DNA of 64,000 bases from positions 2,604,001-2,668,000 of the forward strand of contig NZ_CP019070.1 of assembly GCF_001956695.1 (NCBI RefSeq). The letters run 5' to 3'. Both the position numbers and the translations under genes were made by a program. Under the pieces are notes generated by a model. That model had not been told where the DNA came from, did not search any database, and saw only the letters and a list, made by a program, of their open reading frames with translations. This document shows positions 27,148-37,128 of this stretch, in pieces (position 1 is the first letter of the stretch; each line of letters begins with the position of its first letter). Source of the stretch: Poseidonibacter parvus (GTDB lineage: Bacteria; Campylobacterota; Campylobacteria; Campylobacterales; Arcobacteraceae).

Positions 27148-30100
27148 TTAACTTTTAGCTAAAAGCTTAGCTGCTTTAAAATCTTTTTTACCAGTCCCTA
27201 ATTTTGGTACCTCTTCAACTATTTTAATCAAACTTGGAATCATTAGATTATTATCAAAAGAAGCTATTATTTTTTCCTTTAAACTACTTACAAACTCTTC
27301 ATTTACATTTGAAATTAAAAGAATGATTTTTTCACCTTTCTTTTCATCTTCTATAGATGTTGCAATATAATCAGTATTTGTATCTTCAGGTAATTCAATA
27401 ACTTTTGAAATCATATTCTCAATTGCAGTTAAACTAATCATCTCACCACCTAGTTTTGCAAACCTTGAATACCTATCAACAATTGTTAAAAAACCATCAT
27501 TATCTAGTTTTCCTTTATCACCTGTTATGTAAAAAGTTCTATTATCAATTTTTATTAAAACTTCTTTTGTTTTCTTTTCATCTTTTAAATAGCCTTTCAT
27601 AACCTGAATACCTGATATTAAGACCATTCCTTCCTCGCCAATTTCTAGTTCATCAAAAGTATCTGGATTTACTATTTTGATTAAGGTTCCAGGTAATGCC
27701 ATTCCAACAGTGCCTATCTTATTTCCTTTTTGTACTGTAAATTCTGGTGTTAAAACATCAGGTAAATTACATGAAGTTACAGGTGTTGTTTCAGTTGTTC
27801 CAAAACCTTCTAAAATATCTTTTCCAAACTTCTTTTTAAAATCAATTCTTACATCATCTCTTAATTTTTCAGCACCTGCAACTGTAAGTCTTAAACTTTC
27901 AAACATCAAAGGATTTACTTTAGAATTTTTTGTATAAAGTCTAAAAAATGTCGAAGTTCCTGTTAAAATTGTTGCTTTATATTTATATATTAATTTACCC
28001 AACCCTAAACCATCAGTTGGGTCTGGATGACACACACACTTTATTCCTTCAATTAAAGGTAAAAAAGTAGTTACAACTATTCCAAAGGCATGAAAAGTTG
28101 GTAGTGAACCTACAAAAACGTCATCATCACTTACATTTAAAACATTTGCTATTTGCTGTGAATTTCCTAAGATATTATCACTACTTAACTCTATTCCTTT
28201 TGGCTTTCCTTCACTTCCTGAAGAAAATAAAATAACAACAGTATCATCTTTGTTTGTTTTTTCTAAATAAATAGCTTTTAGTAAAAAGCTTGGTAAAAAC
28301 TTTACACTTAATAAAGTAATTAATCCACTTAATTTTGATATTTCTTTTTTCAAATCTTCTAAAAGAATTACATCTACTAACTCAAAGACTGATGATATTT
28401 CAATGCCTTTAGCTTCTAGTTTTTCAACAAACTTTGACGAAGTTATAATTGTTTTTATTTCTGCTTTATTTATAGCTTCTTTTATTGATTGCATTGAACT
28501 TGTAAAGTTTAAATTAACAGCTGTTTTTCCCATCATTAATACAGAATTATTTATAAAAGCACCAGCTGCACTTGAAGGTAATAATAATCCTAAGTTTTGT
28601 CCTTTTACTTTTTTCTTAAGTTGGTTTTTAAAAAGAATACTTGCTGTTAAAAATCTATTTCCACTTAACTCTAAACCTGTTGAATCTGCTATTATCATCT
28701 CATTTGATACTTCTTTTAACTTATCAAAAATTGTTTGACTTAAAGTTCCTAGATTTTTAATATGTTCCTTCCATGAAGATGTTGATAAAGCTATAATTTC
28801 TTGCTTTACTCTTGTAATATTTGCATTTTCTTTTTTCATTACTTTTGAAAAAGAAACAGTAACTGTATTTGTTCTATATGATTTTTTTAATTTATTATTA
28901 GCACGACTAAACATCGACTCCCACAAGCCTCTAATATAAAAAGAGACCACTCTTACATCACTGTGAGTCTGTCTTAGTATTAGTTCAAAACCTCTTTTAA
29001 ACTCACCTAAATGACCATTTCTTGTAATATTTCCCTCAGGAAATAAAACTACAACATTCCCTTCATCTAATTGTCTTGCAACTTCTTTTATAGTTGATTT
29101 ACTTGAAGTTCCAGAAATTGGGATAGCATTAAACATTTTAAGCAACCATTTTAAATACCATTTATTATAAATAGATTTTTCCATAACAAATTTTACATCA
29201 CGTGGAACTGACATTAAAATTACAGCCCAATCAATCCATGAAACATGATTTCCTAATAGTAAAACACCTCCACTTGAAGGAATATTTTTAACATCATTTA
29301 CTTCAAGTTTATACTTTAATCCAACAATCAATTTCAAAAATACTAAAATCATAGATTGTGGTAGTTTTATAACTGTAAAAAATGCACCAAAAGTTGTAAT
29401 AAGTAGTATCAGATAAATAGTACTCAAAGGATCTAAAGAATAAAAAGAGACAATAGTTGTAAGGCTAAGCATTGCAAACATAAATAAAGAATGAAACCAA
29501 TTATTACCTGCTAATATAGTTCCTAGAGTTTTTTTATTTGCATTAAATTGAATTAAAGCATTTAAAGGAACTACAAATAATCCTCCAAAAATGCCAAAGA
29601 ATAAAAAAGATAAAGCTAGTAAAAATGGAGTTTGTACAATTGTTGAAATATAAACCATCAAAGCCATTCCAAACGCAGCAAGGGGAATAGTTCCTACTTC
29701 TATATAATGCTTTGAAAGTTTTGAGTAAATAAAAGCTCCAATTGCAATACCAATTCCTGAACATGCAATTACACCATTTATTACAAACACATCTGTTACT
29801 TCTAAATACTGCTTAGCATAAGAAGGGAAAACAGCCATCAAACCTTGTGAAATTCCCCAAAAAACTGAAAGTCCAATTACAGATAAAAATATTATCTTAT
29901 TTGAAAAAATTGATTTTATATTTTTAGAAAAAAGCTTTCCTTTTAAGAAATCATTTTTGTTTAAAATTAAACTATCATTTCTTTTATGCGATGTTTTTAT
30001 TTTTCGTAAAATAAGTAATGAAACAATCATTTCTAAAAAAGCAATTGGAAGGACATAGTAAGTAAGACTTAAAGTTGATGAAAGCAACTGCTCTTTTGAG

Positions 30101-30639
30101 CTTAAGAGCTCTAAATTATTAGAGATATAAAAACTTTCAAAAATAAAAGAGGTAATTCCTATTGCAAAAAGTATTGCAATTATTGAAATAGATTGTAAGG
30201 CTGCATTACCTTTTGCTAAATTCTTTTTTCCATAAATGTCTAAAATTATTCCAAATTTAGCAGGTGAATAAATAGCACTTTGAACAGCCAGTAAAACTAA
30301 AATAAACATTGCAAAATAAAAGCTTCCACTTAAATAAGCAAAAATCATAAGAACTGATAAACAAAAAGATGAAATAGCACCATAAACTAAAATTGATTTT
30401 TTATCATACTTATCTGATAAATAGCCACTTAGGGTAAACAGTAGTAAAAAAGGAATAATAATCATTGCATTAATTATTGATATCCAAATAACTTGTTCAC
30501 TTCCATCGAACACTTTAAAAGCAATATTTTGAAGTAATACTTTATGTGATACATCAACTAAAGCATTACAAAAAACAACAAATAAAAAAGCTAACTTTAT
30601 CAGGGATAAATTTTTGATTTTTTCAAAAAGCTTATTCAT
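27148..30639 (-). CDS. aas: LplT-PlsC-Aas fusion: lysophospholipid transport and reacylation
   Basis: 1163 residues in three parts. Residues 1-about 425 form an MFS transporter of the LplT type. About 440-640 form a PlsC acyltransferase with NHVSWID (HxxxxD class) and FPEGNITR. About 650-1163 form an AMP-binding acyl-ACP synthetase with FSSGSEGKPKG, GFGTTETTPVTS, TGDKG and a C-terminal Lys in GTGKKDFKA. In E. coli LplT and Aas are separate proteins that flip lyso-phosphatidylethanolamine inward and reacylate it. Here they form one inner-membrane protein for phospholipid repair. The start overlaps the rarD stop by one base (TAATG). Confidence 0.92.
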   Translation of the reverse strand: MNKLFEKIKNLSLIKLAFLFVVFCNALVDVSHKVLLQNIAFKVFDGSEQVIWISIINAMIIIPFLLLFTLSGYLSDKYDKKSILVYGAISSFCLSVLMIFAYLSGSFYFAMFILVLLAVQSAIYSPAKFGIILDIYGKKNLAKGNAALQSISIIAILFAIGITSFIFESFYISNNLELLSSKEQLLSSTLSLTYYVLPIAFLEMIVSLLILRKIKTSHKRNDSLILNKNDFLKGKLFSKNIKSIFSNKIIFLSVIGLSVFWGISQGLMAVFPSYAKQYLEVTDVFVINGVIACSGIGIAIGAFIYSKLSKHYIEVGTIPLAAFGMALMVYISTIVQTPFLLALSFLFFGIFGGLFVVPLNALIQFNANKKTLGTILAGNNWFHSLFMFAMLSLTTIVSFYSLDPLSTIYLILLITTFGAFFTVIKLPQSMILVFLKLIVGLKYKLEVNDVKNIPSSGGVLLLGNHVSWIDWAVILMSVPRDVKFVMEKSIYNKWYLKWLLKMFNAIPISGTSSKSTIKEVARQLDEGNVVVLFPEGNITRNGHLGEFKRGFELILRQTHSDVRVVSFYIRGLWESMFSRANNKLKKSYRTNTVTVSFSKVMKKENANITRVKQEIIALSTSSWKEHIKNLGTLSQTIFDKLKEVSNEMIIADSTGLELSGNRFLTASILFKNQLKKKVKGQNLGLLLPSSAAGAFINNSVLMMGKTAVNLNFTSSMQSIKEAINKAEIKTIITSSKFVEKLEAKGIEISSVFELVDVILLEDLKKEISKLSGLITLLSVKFLPSFLLKAIYLEKTNKDDTVVILFSSGSEGKPKGIELSSDNILGNSQQIANVLNVSDDDVFVGSLPTFHAFGIVVTTFLPLIEGIKCVCHPDPTDGLGLGKLIYKYKATILTGTSTFFRLYTKNSKVNPLMFESLRLTVAGAEKLRDDVRIDFKKKFGKDILEGFGTTETTPVTSCNLPDVLTPEFTVQKGNKIGTVGMALPGTLIKIVNPDTFDELEIGEEGMVLISGIQVMKGYLKDEKKTKEVLIKIDNRTFYITGDKGKLDNDGFLTIVDRYSRFAKLGGEMISLTAIENMISKVIELPEDTNTDYIATSIEDEKKGEKIILLISNVNEEFVSSLKEKIIASFDNNLMIPSLIKIVEEVPKLGTGKKDFKAAKLLAKS

Positions 30640-31541
30640 TAATTATCCTTTTTTAACTTCTTTTGTTTTCTATATTTTTTTATTGAATCTAATGAAAAAA
30701 TTGCTAATGCAATCCAAATTAATATAAATGTAATCATTTTATCAAAATTAAACTCTTCATTATATATAAAAATTGCAAGTAAAAAAGCACATGTTGGTCC
30801 TAAGTATTGTAAAAAACCTAATGTTGTAAGCTTAAGTCTTGTTGCAGCACCATTAAATAGTAGTAGTGGCGTAATTGTTATTATTCCACCAAGACTTAGC
30901 ATTATATTAATATATGTACTTGAATTTAAAAAAGATATTGAATTTGTAGTATATAAATAATATATTCCAATTAGTGCAAAAGGTATCATTATCAAAGTTT
31001 CTACAAATAATCCGACAATAGAACCTACATTTATTTTTTTCCGTATCATTCCATAAAAAGCAAAAGAAAATGCAAGTGTTAAAGAAACTAAAGGAAGAGA
31101 ACCTAGACTAAGAACTTGGTAAAAAACAGCTATAAAAGCTATAAAAATAGCAATATATTGATTTTTAGTCATTCTTTCTTGAAAGAATAAATAGCCTAAA
31201 AATATACTAACTAAGGGGTTTATATAATAGCCTAGCGCTGTTTCCATAATTTTATCATTTGTTACTGCCCAAATAAAAACAAGCCAATTAAGGGAAATGA
31301 AAAAAGTTGATAATGCTAGGTATTTTAATTTAGTAAAATCTTTTATTAAAGTTTTGTAAATATCAACTTGTTTTGTAATAAAAATCAAAGGAATAAGAAT
31401 AAAAAAAGACCATATAATCCTATGAATTAGAACTTCTAAAGGCTCAACACTTGATACTTCTTTAAAATATATGGGAGCAATTGCTCCCCAAAATAAAAAT
31501 GCTAATACCGCATATATTTGTCCTAATTTAATTTCTGTCAA
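30639..31541 (-). CDS. rarD: RarD-type EamA/DMT transporter
   Basis: 300 residues with about ten membrane helices. The start GQIYAVLAFLFWGAIAPIYFK and the segments IHRIIWSFFILIPL, LGYYINPLVSIFLGYLFFQERM and FLQYLGPTCAFLLAIFIYNE are typical of the RarD (chloramphenicol-sensitive) branch of EamA drug/metabolite transporters. The substrate is unknown. It lies between a chemoreceptor gene (6 bases upstream) and aas (one-base overlap), so the three are one transcription unit. Confidence 0.9.
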   Translation of the reverse strand: MTEIKLGQIYAVLAFLFWGAIAPIYFKEVSSVEPLEVLIHRIIWSFFILIPLIFITKQVDIYKTLIKDFTKLKYLALSTFFISLNWLVFIWAVTNDKIMETALGYYINPLVSIFLGYLFFQERMTKNQYIAIFIAFIAVFYQVLSLGSLPLVSLTLAFSFAFYGMIRKKINVGSIVGLFVETLIMIPFALIGIYYLYTTNSISFLNSSTYINIMLSLGGIITITPLLLFNGAATRLKLTTLGFLQYLGPTCAFLLAIFIYNEEFNFDKMITFILIWIALAIFSLDSIKKYRKQKKLKKDN

Positions 31542-31547
31542 AATCTT

Positions 31548-33107
31548 TTAGAAACTTTCCCATTCATCTTTTGTTTCTTTCTTTGCCTCTACAATTCTTG
31601 GCGAAGCAGCAGTTACCCTAGTTCTCTTTACATCTATAGATGTAGCTTGTTCAATTTTTAAGTTCATTTCTTTAGCTTTAACATCAGCTTTTCCTATAAA
31701 CTCTTTTTCATTCGCACTTGAAACAATAAGTTTTGCAATTTCATCTGTAGTTGTAGCTATCTCCTGTGCTTGAGAAGCAACAACTGCATTCTTTTGTGTT
31801 TGCTGATCGAGTTGAGTTACTGCCGTATTTATCTGTTCTATTCCTGATAATTGTTCTTTACTTGACATTTCAATATCTGAAATAAGACTTGTAGTCTCTT
31901 GAATATTCTGATTTAATTCTTTATATCCTTCAATCATATTTCCAGCAATATTTTTACCTTCATTTGCTTTGGATGTTGCATTTTCAACTATATCCTTGAT
32001 TTCTTTAGCAGCTTCGGCACTTCTTGAAGCTAGATTTCGTACTTCCGCAGCAACTACGGCAAACCCTTTTCCTGCTTCTCCTGCTGTTGCAGCTTCAACG
32101 GCTGCATTCAAAGAAAGAATATTTGTTTGGAATGCTATTTGATCAATTACACTGATTGCTTCATTTATAGATTTAACTTGTACATTAATTTCATCCATAG
32201 CTACACTTGTTTGATTAGCAAGTGCTTCTCCATCTTTAGCAGACTTTGTAACAATATTTGAATTATTTGCCATTTTTGCAATATTTTGAGTATTATTTCT
32301 AATAGTTGCAGTTACTTCTTCTACAGCAGCTGATGTTTCTTCTAAACTAGCCGCCGCTTCATTTGAACTTTGATTTAATTTATCTACATTTTCTAAAAGT
32401 GAATCAGAACCATTATTAAGTGTTAATCCATTGGTTTTATTTTCTACTAACATGTCATTTACAACGTTGGCTAAACTATTTAAACCAACTGAAACTTCAC
32501 CTAAATCTCCTGTAATTCTATGAACAAAGTTTAATGTCTGATAAGAAGTTAAGGCTTCTGTTATTTTATTTAAATCACCATCAACTTTTGAGGATACAAC
32601 TTGAAATAAATCATTGATACCATTTTTAAGCTCCTCAATACCTTCATTTTTAGTTGATTCAATTATTGATTGTTGCATAATACCTGTCTTTGCTAGTTCA
32701 ATAGCTTTCTTAGAAGATTCAATGACTTTTTTACTATCTGTTATATCCTGAGCAAACTTAACTACTCTAATTACTTTTCCATTTTTATTTTTAACAGGTG
32801 AATATGAAGCTTGAATCCATACAGAAGTACCGTCTTTTGCGAATCTCTCAAATTCATTTATTTTAGAGATTCCATTCGATAAATCTTTCCAAAAATTCGT
32901 ATATTCTGAAGTACTTGTATATGTTTTATCACAAAACATTCGATGATGATTACCAACCGTTTCACTTAAGCTATAACCTAATACATTTAAAAAGTTATCA
33001 TTTGCATGTATTATAGTACCATCTGGGTTGAATGATATAATGGCATAGTTTTCATCCATTGCACTTAACCTAGCTGATTCTTCTTCTGTTTTTCCAAAAT
33101 TAAACAT
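31548..33107 (-). CDS. Cytoplasmic PAS-domain methyl-accepting chemotaxis protein
   Basis: 519 residues from the second ATG (33105-33107), which lies 7 bases from AGGAG; the first ATG at 33113 is only one base away. The N-terminal PAS domain (about 10-130) has [24 protein letters not shown] and [18 protein letters not shown], as in Aer-type energy sensors, and could bind flavin or heme. No membrane helix is seen. The signalling tip is [23 protein letters not shown]. The C-terminus ends DEWESF, which resembles the CheR-tethering pentapeptide NWETF of high-abundance enterobacterial receptors. It heads the unit with rarD and aas. Probably an energy or redox taxis receptor. Confidence 0.9.
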   Translation of the reverse strand: MFNFGKTEEESARLSAMDENYAIISFNPDGTIIHANDNFLNVLGYSLSETVGNHHRMFCDKTYTSTSEYTNFWKDLSNGISKINEFERFAKDGTSVWIQASYSPVKNKNGKVIRVVKFAQDITDSKKVIESSKKAIELAKTGIMQQSIIESTKNEGIEELKNGINDLFQVVSSKVDGDLNKITEALTSYQTLNFVHRITGDLGEVSVGLNSLANVVNDMLVENKTNGLTLNNGSDSLLENVDKLNQSSNEAAASLEETSAAVEEVTATIRNNTQNIAKMANNSNIVTKSAKDGEALANQTSVAMDEINVQVKSINEAISVIDQIAFQTNILSLNAAVEAATAGEAGKGFAVVAAEVRNLASRSAEAAKEIKDIVENATSKANEGKNIAGNMIEGYKELNQNIQETTSLISDIEMSSKEQLSGIEQINTAVTQLDQQTQKNAVVASQAQEIATTTDEIAKLIVSSANEKEFIGKADVKAKEMNLKIEQATSIDVKRTRVTAASPRIVEAKKETKDEWESF

Positions 33108-33206
33108 ATTCATTCTCCTAAATATTTATATATTATACTTTAGAAAGTTAGTATACAATTTAATAACTAAATAATGACTAAATAGCTTAAAAGTAGGTTA
33201 TACTTT

Positions 33207-33434
33207 TTAAAAATAAGCTTTTATCTCTTCAGAATTTAAAAGTTTTCCAGTAGATTTAACTTCACTATTTATTACAAGTCCTGGAGTATTCATTACACCA
33301 TAATCCATAATTTTAACAATATCTTCCACTTTTTCAACTTGAGCAAAAACGCCAGCTTCTGCAACTGCTTTTTTTACATTTTCTTCTAAGGCTTTACATT
33401 TTGCACAGCCTGTTCCTAAAATTTCAATTTTCAT
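33207..33434 (-). CDS. Small thioredoxin-like protein (redox-active CxxC)
   Basis: 75 residues. A glutaredoxin/thioredoxin-like mini-domain has the redox pair Cys10-Ala-Lys-Cys13 (GTGCAKCKALEENV) and the cis-Pro region MNTPGLVINSEV. This small family is usually found next to DUF318-type permeases and ars genes. It is the last gene of the ars unit, 18 bases after the permease. It may reduce the permease or the arsenate reductase, but that is inference from position. Confidence 0.88.
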   Translation of the reverse strand: MKIEILGTGCAKCKALEENVKKAVAEAGVFAQVEKVEDIVKIMDYGVMNTPGLVINSEVKSTGKLLNSEEIKAYF

Positions 33435-33452
33435 TTCTTTCTCCTATTATTT

Positions 33453-34397
33453 TTATAATATCGCATTAAATATATATCCAACAAGTAATATTGCACTTCC
33501 TACAATTCCAAAAAATATTGAAATAAGTTTTAGTGAAATTACTCTTTTTAAAATCATGGCTTCTGGAAGGCTAAGAGCGACAACAGCCATCATAAATGAT
33601 AATGCAGTTCCAAGTAGCATTCCTTTTGAAGTTAAAACTTCAATAAGTGGAATCATTCCTGCAGCGCTTGAATACATTGGAATTCCCATCACAACTCCTA
33701 AAAGTGGAGCATACCATGAATCACCACCTGCATAAGTAGCAATCGTTTCAGCTGGAACATATCCATGTATAAAAGCACCAATTGCAATACCGATTATTAC
33801 ATAAGGATATATCTTCTTAAAAATATCAAGTGTAGCTTCCCAAGCTTCTTTTACTCTTGCTTTAAAATTACTTCCTTCTTCTTGTGAATTACAACATGAA
33901 GTGGCAGGTTTAACTTCGATTAATACTTCTTTTTCTAAATTCATACTTCCTATTATTAATCCTGCAACCATTGCAATAAGCAGTGCACAAGAAATATAAA
34001 GTAAAGTAATCTTCCATCCAAAAAGTGAAAACAATAATGCAATCACAACAGCATCACTAAGTGGTGCTGAAACAAGATAAGAAAAAGTTACTCCTAAAGG
34101 AATTCTAGCTTGTAAAAATCCTAAAAACAAAGGTATTGCAGAACAAGAACAAAAAGGTGTTAGCATTCCAAAAAATGCGGCAGAAATATGACCTATTAGT
34201 TTATGTTTTCCACTTAAATAATCTCTTACTTTTTCAACTGGAAAGAAACTTCTTAAGAAACTTACAATATAAATAATTACAATTAAAAGAAAAAATATCT
34301 TTATCGTATCATAAATAAAAAAGTTTATAGCTTCACCTAAATGACCTTCTAAACTCCAAAGTTCATAAGTTAAATAATCAACAAAATCTTTCCACAT
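33453..34397 (-). CDS. DUF318/ArsP-like permease
   Basis: 314 residues with about eight helices. The signature FGMLTPFCSCSAIPLFLGFLQA carries Cys83 and Cys85. A second conserved half has GIPMYSSAAGMIPLIE. A cytoplasmic loop holds an extra TSCC pair. This family includes ArsP, which exports trivalent organoarsenicals such as methylarsenite, and others of unknown cargo. Within this operon export of an arsenic species is likely; a metal or thiol-bound cargo is possible. It overlaps nothing but sits 12-18 bases from both neighbours. Confidence 0.85.
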   Translation of the reverse strand: MWKDFVDYLTYELWSLEGHLGEAINFFIYDTIKIFFLLIVIIYIVSFLRSFFPVEKVRDYLSGKHKLIGHISAAFFGMLTPFCSCSAIPLFLGFLQARIPLGVTFSYLVSAPLSDAVVIALLFSLFGWKITLLYISCALLIAMVAGLIIGSMNLEKEVLIEVKPATSCCNSQEEGSNFKARVKEAWEATLDIFKKIYPYVIIGIAIGAFIHGYVPAETIATYAGGDSWYAPLLGVVMGIPMYSSAAGMIPLIEVLTSKGMLLGTALSFMMAVVALSLPEAMILKRVISLKLISIFFGIVGSAILLVGYIFNAIL

Positions 34398-34409
34398 AAG
34401 TATCCTTTT

Positions 34410-35324
34410 TTATTCCCACTCTAATTGATCGTATAAAGTTTTTGCATTCAAAGGAGCTATAGTTTTATAGTGATCATAATATGAAAAATTTTTATCATCT
34501 ACATAATTATAAATATCTTCTACATCTACCTCATCATCGTATGCTTTTGTTACACTTTGTTTTAAAACTCTTAAGTATTCTAATGTTGGCTTATAAGAAG
34601 TTTTATCAAACTCTTTTCCATGTCCACCCATCACATACTTAACATTCATTTTTTCTAGTTTTTCTAAGGCTTTTATCCATTCATTTATATTTGAGTATTT
34701 TGCATACTTAATCATTCTGCCATTAAATACTGTATTTCCTGTAAAGATAAAGTTTTCACTTGGAACAAAAACAGATATATCTGAAACAGAGTTTGAAGCC
34801 TTACTTAATTTTAATACCTCAATATTAAAGTTTTTACCTTTGATAATATATTTATCATTAGTAAAAATATCTGCATCTACAACTTTAGATTTAGCGTATT
34901 CTTCTTTTGTAGTAACTCTTGGTATTCTATTAAACTTATCAGGGTTTTCTTCAAGTTCTTTGATAATTGTTTTATGAGCAATTATAGGAATATTCTTTTC
35001 TTTATAAAAAGAAGCTCCTGTATATCTATCATCATGAAAATTTGTAGCTATTACATAAGATACTTCTTTTGCATACTTCTTTTTTATTAACTCATTTAAC
35101 TCTTTTGCAAAAACATATGTTGGACCTGCTTCAATTACTACTATAGAATCACCTGTATCAACTGTACAAACATTTGATACAAATCCTTTATTTTCTTTTG
35201 TTGGAGGATTAAAATCTCCAATATAACAATCTATGTTTGAAGTCACATTTACAGCTTTTAATTTATACACATCTGCGTATAAATTAAAAGATAGAAGTAA
35301 AAGTATATATATAAAAGATTTCAT
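34410..35324 (-). CDS. Secreted metallo-beta-lactamase-fold protein with degenerate metal site
   Basis: 304 residues with a Sec signal peptide (FIYILLLLSFNLYADVY). The fold is recognisable from SIVVIEAGPTYVFAKEL, FIFTGNTVFNGRM and VMGGHGKEFD. The hallmark HxHxDH is altered to Asn95-Phe-His97-Asp-Asp99-Arg100. The usual second-site His is absent in SVSDISVFVP, and the bridging Asp region reads GNTVF. It keeps too few ligands for an ordinary binuclear zinc site. It lies between arsC (14 bases) and the permease (12 bases), so it belongs to the ars unit. Its role in the periplasm is unknown; a binding or redox-relay function is as likely as hydrolysis. Confidence 0.78.
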   Translation of the reverse strand: MKSFIYILLLLSFNLYADVYKLKAVNVTSNIDCYIGDFNPPTKENKGFVSNVCTVDTGDSIVVIEAGPTYVFAKELNELIKKKYAKEVSYVIATNFHDDRYTGASFYKEKNIPIIAHKTIIKELEENPDKFNRIPRVTTKEEYAKSKVVDADIFTNDKYIIKGKNFNIEVLKLSKASNSVSDISVFVPSENFIFTGNTVFNGRMIKYAKYSNINEWIKALEKLEKMNVKYVMGGHGKEFDKTSYKPTLEYLRVLKQSVTKAYDDEVDVEDIYNYVDDKNFSYYDHYKTIAPLNAKTLYDQLEWE

Positions 35325-35338
35325 TTTTTGCCTTTTTA

Positions 35339-35752
35339 TTATTTTAAAGCCTCTACAACTTTTGGAAGTAGAATCTCTTCTATTTCTTTATATGTATCTT
35401 CAAATGCTTCAAAACCTTTTCCATCTGGATCTACAAAACTTACATGAATTACTTTTACTGCTTTTGGAAACATTGGACAAGTCTCATGTGCATTATCACA
35501 AACAGTAACAACTAAATCATATTCATTATCAATTACTTTATCAATAGTTTTTGAGTGATATTCTTCTTTCCAAATACCTTTTTGTTCTAGTAATTTTTGA
35601 GCATTTGGATTAACTCTACCACTTGCTTTTACACCTGATGAATCTGAAGAGAAACCTTCTAGTTTAGCATTTATAAGTGCTTCGGCTATTATACTTCTAC
35701 ACGAGTTTCCTGTACATAAAATTAATACTTTCTTATTTGATTTGTTTTGCAT
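35339..35752 (-). CDS. arsC: Arsenate reductase, thioredoxin-coupled (low-molecular-weight phosphatase fold)
   Basis: 137 residues. The P-loop is Cys13-Thr-Gly-Asn-Ser-Cys-Arg19 (LCTGNSCRS). The redox pair Cys85 and Cys92 (VCDNAHETCPMFP) and the DPD motif (Asp108) complete the three-cysteine relay known from Staphylococcus aureus pI258 ArsC. It reduces arsenate to arsenite, using thioredoxin to reset the disulfide. Next to arsB, whose product then exports arsenite. Confidence 0.95.
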   Translation of the reverse strand: MQNKSNKKVLILCTGNSCRSIIAEALINAKLEGFSSDSSGVKASGRVNPNAQKLLEQKGIWKEEYHSKTIDKVIDNEYDLVVTVCDNAHETCPMFPKAVKVIHVSFVDPDGKGFEAFEDTYKEIEEILLPKVVEALK

Positions 35753-35789
35753 TTTTTATCCTTTTTTATTTTAAATTAATATTTATATT

Positions 35790-37049
35790 TTAAAGCCACG
35801 CTAGTGACAACAATACTACTAGTAAAACTGGTGGTGTAATAATTAGACCAAATTTACTATACTGTGCAAATGAAATATTTACACCTTTTTTTGCTAATAC
35901 ATGTAACCATAAAAGAGTTGCAAGTGAACCAAATGGTGTCATTTTAGGTCCTAAATTACATCCAATAATATTCGCATATGCTAAAGCTTGATTTGGAATA
36001 TCTTGAAGTGCTATATCCATAATCATGACTGTTGGCATATTATTCATAATTGCAGATAAAAATGCTGCTATAAATCCAGTTCCTACAATTGCAACAGTAT
36101 CACTACGAGTGCTTAAATCTTGTAAGATTAAAGCTAAATAATCAGTAAGACCTGCATTTTTTAAACCATAGACAACTATATATAGTCCAATACTAAACCA
36201 TACAACTTGCCAAGGTGCTTCTTTTATAATACGAACAGGCTCAACTGTTTTAAACATAGTTGCAATAATTAAAAATATTACTCCACCACCAAGAGCAAAT
36301 ACTGCAACTGGTAAATCATAAGCATCACCTATAAAATATCCTAGAATTAAAAGTGCTAAAAAAGCCCAAGATAGTTTAAATAAAGTATCATTTTTAATTA
36401 CACTTGATGGCTCTTTTAAAAGTGAAATATCCACAGTTTTAGGAATATCTTTTCGCAGTAACAACCATAAGAAAACAATAGATATAAATACACTTACAAT
36501 ATATGGAATTAACATATTTGAAATATACTCAGAAAAGCCTATATCAAAATAGTTTGCTGTTACAATATTAGTAAGGTTTGAAAATACTAAAGGCAAAGAT
36601 GCACTATCAGAAATAAATCCACCTGCAAGTAAAAAAGCAATGATTGATTTCATATTTAATTTTAATATTCTCATTTTTGCAAGTAAGATAGGAGTTAAAA
36701 TAAGAGCTGCTCCATCATTTGCAAAAAGTGCAGATACAAATGCACCGAGTAAAATAGAATAAATAAACATCTTCATTCCACTTCCATTTGAGAACTTTGC
36801 CATTTTTAAAGCACACCACTCAAAAAAGCCAATCTCATCTAAAACCATAGATAAAATTATAATTCCAATAAAAGATAAAGTTGCATCCCAAACGATATCA
36901 GTTACTATTAAAACATCTGAGAAACTTACTACTCCTAAAACTAAAGCAACAATTGCTCCAATAACTGCTGTTGTTCCTATTTGTAAATCTCTTGGTTGCC
37001 AAATTACAAAAATAAGTGTAATAATAAAAATTGCACTTGCTAATAACAT
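35790..37049 (-). CDS. arsB: Arsenite efflux permease
   Basis: 419 residues, about 12 helices. Segments characteristic of ArsB are IVWDATLSFIGIIILSMVLDEIGFFEW, GAFVSALFANDGAALILTPI and NNMPTVMIMDIAL near the C-terminal half, then GCNLGPKMTPFGSLATLLW. It pumps arsenite (and antimonite) out, driven by the membrane potential. No arsA ATPase is present, so it acts alone. A separate ArsR-type operator lies in the 79-base gap before it, suggesting an internal arsenite-induced promoter. Confidence 0.95.
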   Translation of the reverse strand: MLLASAIFIITLIFVIWQPRDLQIGTTAVIGAIVALVLGVVSFSDVLIVTDIVWDATLSFIGIIILSMVLDEIGFFEWCALKMAKFSNGSGMKMFIYSILLGAFVSALFANDGAALILTPILLAKMRILKLNMKSIIAFLLAGGFISDSASLPLVFSNLTNIVTANYFDIGFSEYISNMLIPYIVSVFISIVFLWLLLRKDIPKTVDISLLKEPSSVIKNDTLFKLSWAFLALLILGYFIGDAYDLPVAVFALGGGVIFLIIATMFKTVEPVRIIKEAPWQVVWFSIGLYIVVYGLKNAGLTDYLALILQDLSTRSDTVAIVGTGFIAAFLSAIMNNMPTVMIMDIALQDIPNQALAYANIIGCNLGPKMTPFGSLATLLWLHVLAKKGVNISFAQYSKFGLIITPPVLLVVLLSLAWL

Positions 37050-37070
37050 ACTCTTCCTTTTTACTATTTT

Positions 37071-37096
37071 AATATATCAAGATATATTGATATTTA
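37071..37096. promoter_or_regulatory. Second ArsR-type operator, upstream of arsB
   Basis: Inverted repeat AATATATCAA-N6-TTGATATTTA in the gap between the cyclotransferase-like gene and arsB. The core ATCAA-N6-TTGAT and the first arm are identical to the site upstream of arsR. It probably gives ArsR direct control of arsB. Confidence 0.7.
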
Positions 37097-37128
37097 TTTA
37101 AAAAAAAAAGAGTTACATTTAAGTAACT

